Source: Mesotaenium endlicherianum
Lineage: Eukaryota > Streptophyta > Zygnematophyceae > Zygnematales > Mesotaeniaceae
Direction of reading: 5' to 3'
Length of the DNA stretch: 32,027 nucleotides
Assembly (NCBI GenBank): GCA_009602735.1
Contig: WELA01000805.1
Span: 688,273 to 720,299 of the forward strand
A program made the position numbers and the translations under genes. Of the stretch, positions 1 through 9,232 are shown in pieces; the first letter of the stretch is position 1; the number at the start of each line of letters is the position of its first letter. Under the pieces are notes generated by a model that was not told where the DNA came from, did not search any database, and saw nothing but the letters and a program-made list of their open reading frames with translations.

Positions 1-843
1 CCCCCTCCCTCCCCTCCCCTCCCCTAACTCCCACCTCCCCCGTCCCCCCTCCCCACGATTGTGACATTGTGAGCCTGCTTCCTCTCATATGATTGAAGTA
101 AGAATAGGAGTTCGGCCCGAGCTGGAGGAGGTAGCTTGGCTACGATGGCATCGAAGAAGGCATAGCTAGAGAGGCAGGAGAGCGAACGGAGCGCTCCCCC
201 CCCGCTGACTCTCTTTGCCATGAGCCATGAAGGGGTCTTCTTCTGCTTTTTGGTGACCAGAGCAGACCACCAGAGTGTAGGATCCGGTGCCTGGCTGGCA
301 TGGAAGGAGGAGATTGGGGGTGCTGCTCTTCCTTGGAAAGTTGCCACGTGGCATGCAGCTTCTTCACCACCTAGCCACGGGAGGGGTGGGGGGGGGAGGG
401 GAGCCGTCCTCCTCCCCCCCTCCGCCATTCTGCCTCGCGTCATGCATTCACAGATGCCCGGGACTAGTACTGTGTGCTTCGTTCGGCGCACATGTCACAA
501 ATGAGGCGCCCTGCCAGCAGCAATGGCCGATTGACTGGCCATTGATTGGCCATTGATTGGCTATTGTGAGATAAAGAACTCTGAGTGACGGGCTGTGTGC
601 CCGAGTGTACAGGGAGGGCGTGTCCGTAGCTCAGCGGGCGTAAGTGTTGCGCGCTGCACCGGTGCGACTGGCTTTCGGGCCGTGCTTAGGACACAACAGC
701 AGAGCATAGCATGCTCCTCCTAGGCAGCGCCAAGTGTCGCTCTCCTGCTTGCCTACCTCTCGCTCTGAGAGCGCACCCCCTGGCGGCAGGGCAGACACAT
801 GAGGCTTTCTTTCCGACTACTTGCGCCGGATGTCGGTGTGCAG
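1..843. other. GC-rich flank/intron with pyrimidine and G tracts
   Basis: No exon is recognised here. The first 50 bases are almost pure C/T, and 369-420 holds runs of G followed by runs of C. Some of this is probably intron of the gene whose last exon follows, because the N-terminal OHCU-decarboxylase half expected for the plant fusion enzyme is not visible in the window. A short 11-bp tandem repeat lies at 530-566. A long open frame on the minus strand (24-491) has low-complexity composition and no family signature. Confidence 0.5.
530..566. repeat. 11-bp tandem repeat, about 3.3 copies
   Basis: The unit ATTGATTGGCC is repeated three times with single-base changes (530-540, 541-551, 552-562), followed by ATTG. 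It lies in non-coding sequence and no function is apparent. Confidence 0.75.
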
Positions 844-1436
844 GCCAGAGTGATGTCCGCCGTCGATTGGCCCGCCTAGGGGCACATCTGACCTCCCCCC
901 TTCCGTCCCACCCATGCTCCTCCCTTAGCGCCAATCTGGACCACCACACCATGAGGACCGGTGCCGTGCCTGGCCCCGAACCTGCCGCCGCGAGGCCCTC
1001 ACCTAGTGCTCTGGCTGCGGACGCTGTAGCAGGTTCGGCAGGCACTCTGAGGCCGCCAATCACGACACACGTGCTAGATGTCGCGCTTGGGAAACCCGCC
1101 GGCGGCATTGGCATAACCCTCGAGAGCCTGTGCGGCGCAACTCCCCTGACGCTGGGCGGGTTTCAGAAGGGCGTGGAGTGGGTGCCACTTGGCACCTCCA
1201 AGACCGACGGGGATGGCCGATCCGGAGCGCTCATGGATGCGTCTGATTACCTTGCCCCCGGGACGTACCGCTTGACTTTTGAAGTGGAAGAGTATTACAA
1301 CAGAGTGCAAGGAGCCCCAGGGTTCTATCCTCATGTCATTATCGTCTTCGAGGTCAAAGCTTCGCAGAGCAGAGAGCATTTTCACGTCCCGTTACTTCTT
1401 GCACCATACTCTTATAGCACATATAGGGGTAGTTGA
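844..1436 (+). CDS. TTL: transthyretin-like protein / 5-hydroxyisourate hydrolase domain (allantoin synthase C-terminus), 5' partial
   Basis: This is the last exon of a plant-type allantoin synthase, whose C-terminal domain hydrolyses 5-hydroxyisourate in ureide synthesis. In plants it is fused behind an OHCU decarboxylase domain. The sequence shows RPPITTHVLD (catalytic His), GTSKTDGDGRSGALMD (catalytic Arg), GTYRLTF, and HFHVPLLLAPYSYSTYRGS (second His and the diagnostic C-terminal tetrapeptide) directly before TGA at 1434-1436. Length from the ITTHVLD block to the stop is about 120 residues, normal for the domain. Just upstream in frame, 864-890 encodes RLARLGAHL, an exact fit to the PTS2 peroxisomal signal RLx5HL, which in plant TTL lies between the two domains. 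An acceptor ends at 843 (GTGTGCAG). A second acceptor ends at 928 (CTCCCTTAG) and would skip the PTS2, but its phase differs. The decarboxylase exons were not found and probably lie to the left. The HIU hydrolase identity is firm; the exon start is not. Confidence 0.88.
864..890 (+). other. internal PTS2 peroxisomal targeting motif (RLx5HL)
   Basis: The frame that continues into the HIU hydrolase domain encodes RLARLGAHL here, matching the PTS2 consensus (R/K)(L/V/I)x5(H/Q)(L/A) at every fixed position. Plant TTL proteins are known to carry an internal PTS2 between their two domains, and in Arabidopsis its inclusion depends on alternative acceptor use. The position, about 60 residues before the RPPITTHVLD block, agrees with that. 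Confidence 0.65.
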
Positions 1437-2667
1437 TTGGTACATAAATAATTGCACGTAATTTTGTCAAAACTAAAGCCTAAAAGTTTATTTGATCTTC
1501 TGGGTACCGAAAGAGAAAGCTTAGCTCATTACTCTTGTAAGGAGCAATTGTGTTAATTGTATACAACAGTTTCCAAAACCAAGGTTTAGAATCTTATGGA
1601 CCTCATGTAGGACTTATATAGTGGTCTTTAGAGAATTGGAAGGGGAGCTCAAGGTTTTTCTCCATGATATCATGATTTCTTGATTTTTATGGATGTTGTT
1701 TCCACGTCCAAAGTTTAAACATTTATATGCAAACAAAATTTATTGGCATACGTCATCTATGTGTAAGTATATCGGATTTAAAATGTACACATTGAGTTTA
1801 AGTAAACTGTGAAAATTATCATACGTACACATATTTGTATACGTTCTTTGCAAAAGTACAACAAACGAAGATAGTCATATGTCATTCTTGCCGTTGAGGC
1901 ACTCAGTGGTAACCTAGGATTCATCCGTTTAAATCGGTCGACGGATTTTAAGCGCGTGAAATCGTGTGGAACCGACACATTTAGGGATGCTTCAAAAATT
2001 TCCTCCGTTTTTCGCTTTGCTGACGGGTCAGTCACCTCCCACGCTTACATGCTGCCGGTTATGTTGTCGTGGCCTTTAACACGTTGACGATTGTCCGGTT
2101 TCAATTGTGCCGACACTCTCATGAGTCGGCCATGGTTGCTCTGCATCTTTTTGTAGGCAACAAACAAGTACCAGAATTTGGGCAAAACATTGGCTTCAAC
2201 TTTCGACTTTGAAGTGTTCAAATTTCCCACGAGTTCTTCGAAATGTGTATGCGCTATGTTATGCTCCTACTTCTTGCTTTTCTGTCGGGGTGTCATGCAC
2301 AGCATCCAATTAAATATGTATCTGTATTCGTGTGCATTATGTGTGGCCAATAAAGAACTTTCATCCTCTTATGTCCAATTAGATTAGGACATCAATCTGA
2401 CTTTCAAATCTGTCCACCACTGTTTGCCCATCACCTTCCTCTGTCATGATGTCCGTGTTCTCCAGCAAACTGTGGTTCTTGCAAATGATAGTACGCTGTG
2501 TGAAGAGCAATATAAGATCTTGCAGCAGCAAGACATTTTCATTACACCACCCACATATTTATCTCCGAGAGTTTCTTCTTCACCCACCATGAACACTAGA
2601 TAACATTACTTCAAAATCCGAAGAGGATGACTACGAGCTTCTCACCCATTCCCCAGATTCTCACCAA
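1437..2667. other. AT-rich spacer downstream of TTL
   Basis: The sequence changes sharply from GC-rich coding DNA to AT-rich DNA at the TTL stop codon. It will contain the TTL 3' UTR, but I could not fix a poly(A) signal. Open frames are short and show no family features. The last 250 bases may belong to the hAT-like remnant that follows. Confidence 0.5.
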
Positions 2668-2967
2668 ATGGCAACTGAGAATGGGAAGCGAAAGGTTGAT
2701 GAGATATCAACTTCCGAACATGATCATGTGGACAAGGTAGACAAGGAGAACTCTCGTGGCCAAATCGAGAACAATTGCAAATACTGCGGTCGCAAGAATA
2801 TTGGAGGTGTATTGAGAATTCACTATCACTTGGGTTGTATTCCAGGTTATGGGATTTCAGGATGTTTGAAGGTACCTGCTGCTGTTCAAGCCTATTTTGG
2901 TGCCTGCTGCAAGGATTATATTCGGTGTGAGGTATACAAGGGACCTCAGTCGCAGCTGAAACTCTAG
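2668..2967 (+). pseudogene. hAT-type BED-like zinc-finger fragment (transposase N-terminus remnant)
   Basis: The 99-residue frame has a charged N-terminus (MATENGKRKVDE) followed at about residues 37-68 by CKYCGRKNIGGVLRIHYHLG, a spacer and GCLKVPAAV. This is the C-x2-C ... GG-x-x-RI-x-x-HL-x-G ... C-x-x-VP-x-x-V pattern of the BED-like finger at the N-terminus of plant hAT transposases and their domesticated relatives. The frame stops soon after the finger, and neither the central DUF659-like region nor the C-terminal hAT dimerisation region is seen. I therefore read it as a decayed transposon fragment or a first exon that lost its partners. The retrotransposon that follows at 3227 sits just downstream and may have contributed to the disruption. 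The finger call is fairly secure; transposase origin is inferred. Confidence 0.6.
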
Positions 2968-3221
2968 CAAAAGCGTGCTTGACATATAAAGACTATGGAT
3001 GCTCTAGCTTTAGAGCACGGGATGTTGAGGAGATGGTGAAGGAGCGGTCCCAAGCTACAAAGAACGCGACATAGACGTATTGTATGGAAGGCAACATCTT
3101 ATAACCAGTGAAGAACAAAACAAGTGAGCAAGAGCATCATATAGGCGACTATACAACAAGCGGTATGTCCTTTACACCACTGCCATAATTTTGCAACTAC
3201 TATCCGTTTGACGGCGCCACA
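2968..3221 (+). other. unassigned segment between the hAT remnant and the LTR element
   Basis: This stretch follows the stop codon of the BED-like frame. It is moderately AT-rich, contains several stops in all frames and may be decayed downstream sequence of the same transposon. Nothing specific is recognised. Confidence 0.35.
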
Positions 3222-3226
3222 CGCGC
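3222..3226 (+). repeat. target-site duplication (left copy), CGCGC
   Basis: CGCGC abuts the TGTAG start of the 5' LTR and is repeated exactly at 4573-4577, directly after the terminal TACA. Five bases is the usual target duplication of LTR retrotransposons, and its identity on both sides fixes the element ends. Confidence 0.85.
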
Positions 3227-3729
3227 TGTAGTGATTTGAGTTATAATATATTAGTTTGCATATATTTTAATGTTTTCAAATATATTTGGAGTAGTATTGT
3301 GTGGATTCAAGTGTGAATAGGTACTCTAGTGACTTGGTTCATGTCTTTTGAACCTTCTAAGGCATTTTCGAAGTTAGAGGAAAGACCTAGAAGAACTCCA
3401 CGTGGCAAAAGTCAAATGTACCATTTTTAGGTCAAAAGGACATGTGTACATTATTCTAGAAAGAGGTGGCAAGTTTTGGGATGTGTTGGGTGCCAACACA
3501 TCAACATACACCTTCCTAGAAATTGCTTATGTAGCAAGTATATAATCAAGAGCTAGAACATAGGAAGGCATTCCAGACCCACTCTTGTACGTGCCAAATT
3601 CCAGAAAGACATTAACTTTCAAGAAGTCATCTCTCTTTCAAGAAGCTACCACTTGTGTTCAAGGATCCTTGTCTTGAATAGATAAAGTATTCGATTTTAC
3701 TAAGTACTTCATCTATCTGTTTCACTACA
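3227..3729 (+). repeat. 5' long terminal repeat
   Basis: Starts TGTAGTGA and ends TCACTACA, an 8-bp perfect terminal inversion. A TATA-like sequence (TATATAATC at 3539-3547) lies about 180 bp before the LTR end and could place the transcription start near 3570, making the last part R and U5. The final 36 bp recur at 4537-4572. Confidence 0.88.
3539..3547 (+). promoter_or_regulatory. putative LTR TATA box
   Basis: TATATAATC is the best TATA-like match in the LTR and lies in the expected place for the U3 promoter. It is inferred from position and sequence only. Confidence 0.4.
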
Positions 3730-3730
3730 G

Positions 3731-3742
3731 TGCTATCGGAGC
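3731..3742 (+). other. primer binding site, initiator tRNA-Met type
   Basis: TGCTATCGGAGC begins two bases after the LTR end. It matches 10 of 12 bases of the common plant site TGGTATCAGAGC, complementary to the 3' end of initiator tRNA-Met. Position and sequence together support the LTR boundary. Confidence 0.7.
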
Positions 3743-3766
3743 TAGGCACTTTGGTAGCACAAGAAG

Positions 3767-4546
3767 ATGGCCGATCCTCAAGACCAACAGCAAGCTTTCG
3801 AAGGAAGCCCTTCCTCTCCAAGACACCCTCCTCCAGCGCCGATGGGAGAGCCCACTCAAGAAAATTTGCAACAACAAGAAGCACCACAAGGAGGAGCACT
3901 GTCAAATCCCGTGGCAGCCGCTATAGCAAAGTTCACCTCACCACAAGGAGTTCCCGCAAATGAGTGGGCAGCCTTTCTAATGACCGTCCACAACCAAGTG
4001 GGCTCGGCCACCTATGAAGCAACCGTGCAAGCGTCAAGAGAAGCTATGGCTGCCATGGTTGCCCCTATTGCAAGCAATGCTCAAAATCCAGCCCCGGCTC
4101 AAGCGCCTCCACAAGAGCCAACGAGAGCAAGGAAACTCATCAAGCCCGGCAAACCCGACACTTTCAACCCCGGGAAAGGTGCCAACCTGAATTTATGGTT
4201 CTACCAAGTGGAGACGTACCTCGCATTCCTTGAAGTACCCGAGGAGGATTACGTTCCCTTTGCCGTTACCTTACTTAGAGGAGCAGCAACATCATGGTGG
4301 CGTAACTATCAAGCGGCTATATATCAAGCTATGGCGCACCCCATGCTCGGCCAAGAGCCCCCACCATCATATGCAAGATGGGCAGATTTTCGTGAGGCCC
4401 TCAAGAAGCAATTCATGCCCATCAATGCGGAGAAGATTGCCCGAGGAAGGCTCCACCATCTCAAGCAAACGACGTCCGTTCAAGAGTATACATCCAGATT
4501 TCACGCCCTCACTCTTGAGATCCCCAACATGTCTCTATTTTACTAA
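3767..4546 (+). pseudogene. gag: retrotransposon gag, C-terminally truncated
   Basis: The frame opens with ATG 38 bases after the LTR and runs 259 residues. A Pro/Gln-rich N-terminus (1-60) is followed by the capsid-like retrotransposon gag domain (about 125-255). Family landmarks are LWFYQVETYLAFLEVPE, AVTLLRGAATSWWRN, WADFREALKKQFMP, and the terminal pattern RLHHLKQTTSVQEYTSRFHAL ending in IPNMS (split here into parts). The last three residues and the TAA come from the 3' LTR remnant, showing that the frame was cut by the internal deletion. No zinc knuckle, protease or reverse transcriptase follows. It may still encode a capsid fragment but is not a complete gag. Confidence 0.85.
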
Positions 4547-4572
4547 GTACTTCATCTATCTGTTTCACTACA
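4537..4572 (+). repeat. 3' LTR remnant (last 36 bp)
   Basis: Identical to 3694-3729, the last 36 bp of the 5' LTR, including the TCACTACA terminus. The deletion junction is at 4536/4537, where gag coding sequence passes directly into LTR sequence. Confidence 0.88.
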
Positions 4573-4577
4573 CGCGC
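4573..4577 (+). repeat. target-site duplication (right copy), CGCGC
   Basis: Exact repeat of 3222-3226, directly after the element's terminal CA. Confidence 0.85.
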
Positions 4578-6460
4578 AGCACAAGTCGCGGCTGCCTAGG
4601 TACGGTTGGTCAGCATTGACTCACCGACCTAGAGATTGATTTCATCACAGGCAGCGGCATAAGTCAAAGTCTAAGTCACTGGAAAGAGTGACTGTGACAG
4701 GTTAATTGACACTCAGCCATGAGTGGGGTCTTGACGGACAGGTCAGCTGAAAAGCTAATTGCTTGGGACCAACGATGGTCCATGCCAGCAGATGCCAGTA
4801 AGGCAACACTGACTGGGTAGCCAAGCTGGCAATGCCACGACAGGGAAGTTGTAAGAGGCTGTGTGCCACCTCGGCTAGGACCCTTGTGTGACAGCCACAA
4901 CTTAGGCATCCACCGCGAGCGTCACGAGCCACAAGCCACATAGGCGTGACCGCTGACTGAGAAGCCGAGCAGACATGCGCGACAGTCACAAGACGTGTTG
5001 CATGCCAAGTGACGATTACAAAGCTAGGTCTTGAACAAGGACGGCACGCAAACCAAATGCTGTGACTAAGCGTTGGCATTCTCAAGAGAGGGTGGCATGC
5101 GTGGTGCCTGGGAAAGGCACGAGCCTTGCACGAACCTGCCTCATTCTTGCCCTCACCTATTGCCAAGAAGTAAAAAGGAGCGCAGAAGCGGGAAGGAGAG
5201 GAGAAGAAGAAGAAGCGCCAAGGAGAAGGAGTTCCCAAGGCCACAGGGGAGCCAAGAAGCCACGCTTTGGCCGACACTTGAAAATTTCTCTCTCATAGAA
5301 TCATAGAAGAGTTAGAAGTACGGAGTTTCCAAGAAGGGATCTTGCTTGTAGGAGATAGAGAGCTTGCAAGATAGAATCTGCTTGGAGCCTAGTGCAGATT
5401 CGAGCCGAATGCCACAAGCGTGTGAGAGGCGCATAAAATGGTGAGTGGTGTGTTAGTTTCCAAGTTCTCAGAAGTCTCGAATGTCGACTTGCACATAGCC
5501 AGAAGCAGGATTAACAAGAAAGCTCTCAGTGAAGAACTGAGCGAGCCCAATCAAACAGTGTAAACTGTTAAGACGCGGTGTTGAGCGAAGAGCTCAAACT
5601 AAGCTAGCCTAGATACCATAATTTCAGAGATTTGTAACCTGTGACTTTGTGAAAGTTAAGCGAAAGCCCTGGTGGGCGATTTTCTCCGAATCTGGTGTTG
5701 CTGGTTAATCTGCTTAGACGTGATTCCTGAAAACTACAAAAATTTTCCACTTGAGTAAACCTTCAACTTGGGCGAAAGCCTCTTGGAAGTAAGACACTTC
5801 TGTCCTTGTAAGGAGAATTGGAGTAAGGAAAATTTTTTGCAAAATTTACGAAGTCTTGAAATAGTAAGAGTAGAGAACCAGTTCGGTGTGCAAACACTAA
5901 ACTCTTGAGTGCCCTCACTCAATGGTACACCTGCAGAAAGACCAGAAATGGGTCAACCTAAGTCAGATTTCCACCTACACAAGTGCAAAGGTTGATCGAC
6001 CAGGGACCATATGCACGCGAGAAGGACCACCGTCATGTCAACCAGGTTGACGTTACGCGTGCTGAGAAGCTACACACTTGCCCAGGAACCGACACTGTTA
6101 GGCACGACAATGAAACTGAGCCAATTGACCTCTTGAGGTCAATCGAGATTTTTTGATTTGATTCAATGCAAACGGATCGCGTCGAGGTAAATCTTGGTCC
6201 GTCATCGATGAAATATGGATGTGGTACGGTCACCGTGACTTTCATAGTTGAGATGCAAATAAGCTATCGCGTGGCCGGCGGAAATGCCACATTCCCAAAT
6301 TCCTCACAGTAAGCTGGCCATAAGCCAACGTTAAGCTCATCGATTCGTCAGAGAAGTGATGGGAAATCATATCCAACTTTCGGTAAATGGTAGGCGAGCA
6401 AGGATCATGCCCACGTCGTCGAACCGCTTTCATTTTCGGGTCCAGGCCCCATTGCTCGGC

Positions 6461-6494
6461 TAAAAGCAGCTAAAAGCAGGTAAAAGTAGCTAAG
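6461..6494. repeat. 10-bp tandem repeat, about 3.4 copies
   Basis: The unit TAAAAGCAGC is repeated at 6461, 6471 and 6481 with one or two changes, ending in TAAG. Non-coding. Confidence 0.7.
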
Positions 6495-7940
6495 AATTTT
6501 GCCAAGGTGCCTCGCCTGGTCCCACCGCGACTTCTCCTTTCCAGCACTCGTCGTGCCACGTCCGTGCAGTTTGCTCGAGTTTAAGTGCATGCTAGAGCTC
6601 AAGTCCAGCAGAGATTGAGAGATTCCTGACGACCTGCTCCCAAGTCAGGACATTTTTGGTTCATATCGTGTCATGCCTAGGGAGCAGTGGGTGTGGAGTC
6701 TGGACTCTGGAGCGTGGTCATCTGAAGCATTAGATGCCAAGTTCCAATTATAGCCGCAGCCTGCAGGCTGCCAAACGATGGTACCCTCATTGACCAGAAA
6801 ACGGTAATCTAGATTCTATATGCGGTGACAAGTTAGCAGTGACGCACTGCAAAGTACGGCTTGAGCATCGAGTGGCATGTAATGAAGGTGGTACAGGACA
6901 GGCCCCTCTTTTTTGCGATTTCTAAACGATATCTTTTAAATCGTGAGCCGCAGTTTTCTTTAAATCCTTAGATTTTACAGAAATCTGTGAGAAAGATAAC
7001 TGGATGTGATTTGAGAAAACCGATCTATGTGATGTTTCATTTATGTTTTCCAAAAGTTCCTTGAAGATGCTCCCCGTCGGGCAGAGGATGTTCTGAAATC
7101 CACGAGTTTTGTCGAATCGAGGGGCCTGTACATGGCATGCCCATGGATGCACACATGCAGGACTATATATATGTAGCTGTCAAAGATCCAAAAGGAACCT
7201 GCCAAAACGTACCCCAGGATTCGATATATATTTGACGTTATTCCATTTTCTGAATATTCATTTAACAACTCATACATAACTACAGACATTTCCGGTTTAT
7301 ATCCTCCTATCGAGTGCGATTATACAACAAATTACGGAAAATTACTTCTTCGTATGTTTTTCTCAGAAACAACAACGTAAAAACAGTATGTCAAATAGTC
7401 GTTTGTGGAAATCCTGGCTGTCAGGGCCAGGATGTTGCTAGACGACGTTGTGGTCGAATCCTGGGGCCTGGAGTCTGGAGTCTGGACCTTGCCAATGTCC
7501 TTGGAATGAACAAAAACAATCCAAAATCTGAAGTTTAAAAGTTGAAGCTAGCCATGCGAGAAATCATTGTCACGATAGTTACACGGATACCTATTACCTA
7601 CGTAGTCATATGATCCGATTCAGTTGGGATATGAGCATAATGGTACACTTGTTGGTCGTGCTGGCCTCGATTAGCGCCTAGCGGCTCAATCGAATCTGCT
7701 AACGACAATCTGCAACAGTTCTGCTCGTCCCGGTCTCGTGTGTCTCGTTGGTCTCGTTGTTTCGTTTGTGTTTGTGTCTAGGACCTAGGTACGCTAGAAG
7801 AGAGGTTGCCTGGACTTTTTGCACATCGGAGGTCATATAACTATGGGGTGATAACTCCCTTTGAAATTTGGGCGCCCATTGTGACACTTTTTCAATTGCG
7901 TCAAAAATCAATGTTTTTGTAAATTTTGCCTCTGGAGATT

Positions 7941-8023
7941 GGGCAAAAAATTAATGAAACTGGAATCTTTGCGCACGACTTGCACTTTGGGCGAAAAGAA
8001 TCAATGAAACTGAAAACTTTGCG
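7941..8023. repeat. imperfect direct repeat, two copies of 33-35 bp
   Basis: The block GGGCAAAAAATTAATGAAAC...CTTTGCG at 7941-7973 recurs as GGGCGAAAAGAATCAATGAAAC...CTTTGCG at 7989-8023. A local duplication of unknown meaning. Confidence 0.65.
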
Positions 8024-9060
8024 ACAGTTACCCCCCCATGCATATAACGGTTGACCCAGAGCCAAAAGCATTCTGAAGTCAGAACCATTTTGAAGCATGG
8101 CCATTCCAAGTTCCACGCACTACTTCGGCCGCTGAAAGCGCAGTACACCACAGTGCACACCACGCTCAATTTGCATCTATCGTCGCCCAACCCTATGGCC
8201 AACCCATCCCGGTCCTAGCCAGCCCAATCCAGCTCAATCTGAGCCCAGCCCAACCCCTTGTGACTGACAGAGTGTGAGTTACCTATCGTAGTGTCAGCAC
8301 CGGCTCGTTTTCTGTAAGCCTCCCATGTGCAGTGTGGCAGGCTTCAATTGTGTTTTGCAGTTCATCATTCTGCTACAGCTCTGAAGGTCGAGCAGTTTTA
8401 CTGAAGTCAAGCGTCTCGATAACTCTTCATTCTGCTGCTTCGGGTTTGAGTTGCTCACTTTGTAGGGCCCAACTTGTACAGAACAGGTGTGTCCATAAGC
8501 GCTTGAGAGCTTGCATATACAGTCTATGGAGATCACTCGTGTATTACCTAGGTCAAGATGGTATTCATTGTCAAGATCTGTCCATCGACCGAGAGTCAAC
8601 ATGATCTACTTGTAACAATTCGAAGATATAGTACTTCAGGTCTAGTCGGCTAGATAATTGACCTTGAGAAGCAAAGTGTAGAAAAAACACCAAACTGCTG
8701 TGCAAGCGGACACTGCTGCTGCAAGTTAATAGATCATTTGAAGCTTTGTAGCACAAGAATATATTAATTCCTTCAGTGTCGATCTACATTGACAAAAAGA
8801 AAGTGCCCTATACAGGATTCTTCAGGTCAAATGTATCAACCCATTTTGCGAGCTTCAGGTTCTCACTCTGGCGCTGTCGAAGTTGACTTTTGGCTGACCC
8901 TCCTAGGCTGCTTGTAGTCACATAGGATCCTTCCCCAAAGAAATGACCCACTGAATCCGTCTAAGCCCAGCACCCGGGATGATTGATAGTACAGCAGATA
9001 CTTTCCGTCGTAACATGCGAGTGTCAACCCTTGCGTTCCTTTACCCTTTCCCGGGCTGAT

Positions 9061-9092
9061 CCAGTGCACTGAGGACCCAGTGCACTGAGGAC
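9061..9092. repeat. perfect 16-bp tandem doublet
   Basis: CCAGTGCACTGAGGAC occurs twice back to back (9061-9076 and 9077-9092). The unit contains the palindrome AGTGCACT. It lies about 140 bp upstream of the first RWP-RK exon, so a role as a paired regulator site is conceivable but unproven. Confidence 0.7.
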
Positions 9093-9232
9093 TCACTCAG
9101 AGCTCCGCTTTTGGGAGCTCACAAGTCATCAGGCAGCCATCTTGGGGACGCGGGGTAGGTCAGGCCAGCGCCATCACCCAGGCACTCGCTTGAGGAATGC
9201 TGTAAGATTTGCCACAGCAACCCAACCAGGTC

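Larger units (their letters stand above)
3227..4572 (+). mobile_element. Ty3-like LTR retrotransposon, internally deleted derivative
   Basis: A 1,346-bp element bounded by CGCGC target duplications. It consists of a 503-bp 5' LTR (3227-3729), a primer binding site, a gag frame and then only the last 36 bp of a 3' LTR (4537-4572). These 36 bases match the end of the 5' LTR (3694-3729) exactly. LTR ends are inverted (TGTAGTGA ... TCACTACA). Everything between mid-gag and the last 36 bp of the 3' LTR, including all of pol, is missing, so the copy cannot transpose on its own. The perfect target duplications and the identical 36-bp LTR ends suggest a fairly recent insertion. Assignment to the Ty3 group rests on the gag domain and the initiator-Met-type primer site, not on a reverse transcriptase. 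Confidence 0.9.
4578..9232. other. 4.6-kb spacer with small repeats, no recognised gene
   Basis: No open frame here carries a recognisable domain. The part from about 4690 to 5930 has the texture of an old LTR (a TGTGACAG start near 4693 and A/G-rich purine stretches), but no matching end, primer site or target duplication was found. Further on are a 10-bp tandem repeat (6461-6494), a duplicated 33-35-bp block (7941-8023) and a 16-bp doublet (9061-9092). GC content rises toward the RWP-RK gene, so the last few hundred bases may hold its 5' UTR and promoter; no clear TATA box was identified. Confidence 0.45.

Noticed and set aside
24..491. 155-residue minus-strand open frame at the left edge
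   Set aside because: Its composition follows G/C runs, it shows no domain, and it lies in likely intron or upstream DNA of the TTL gene.
621..670. tRNA-like sequence (GTCCGTAGCTCAGCGGG with a weak B-box-like GGTGCGACT)
   Set aside because: The A-box part looks good, but the B box deviates, the box spacing is about ten bases too short, and no acceptor stem can be paired.
4693..5930. possible second LTR starting TGTGACAG
   Set aside because: No matching terminus, primer site, target duplication or second copy was found.
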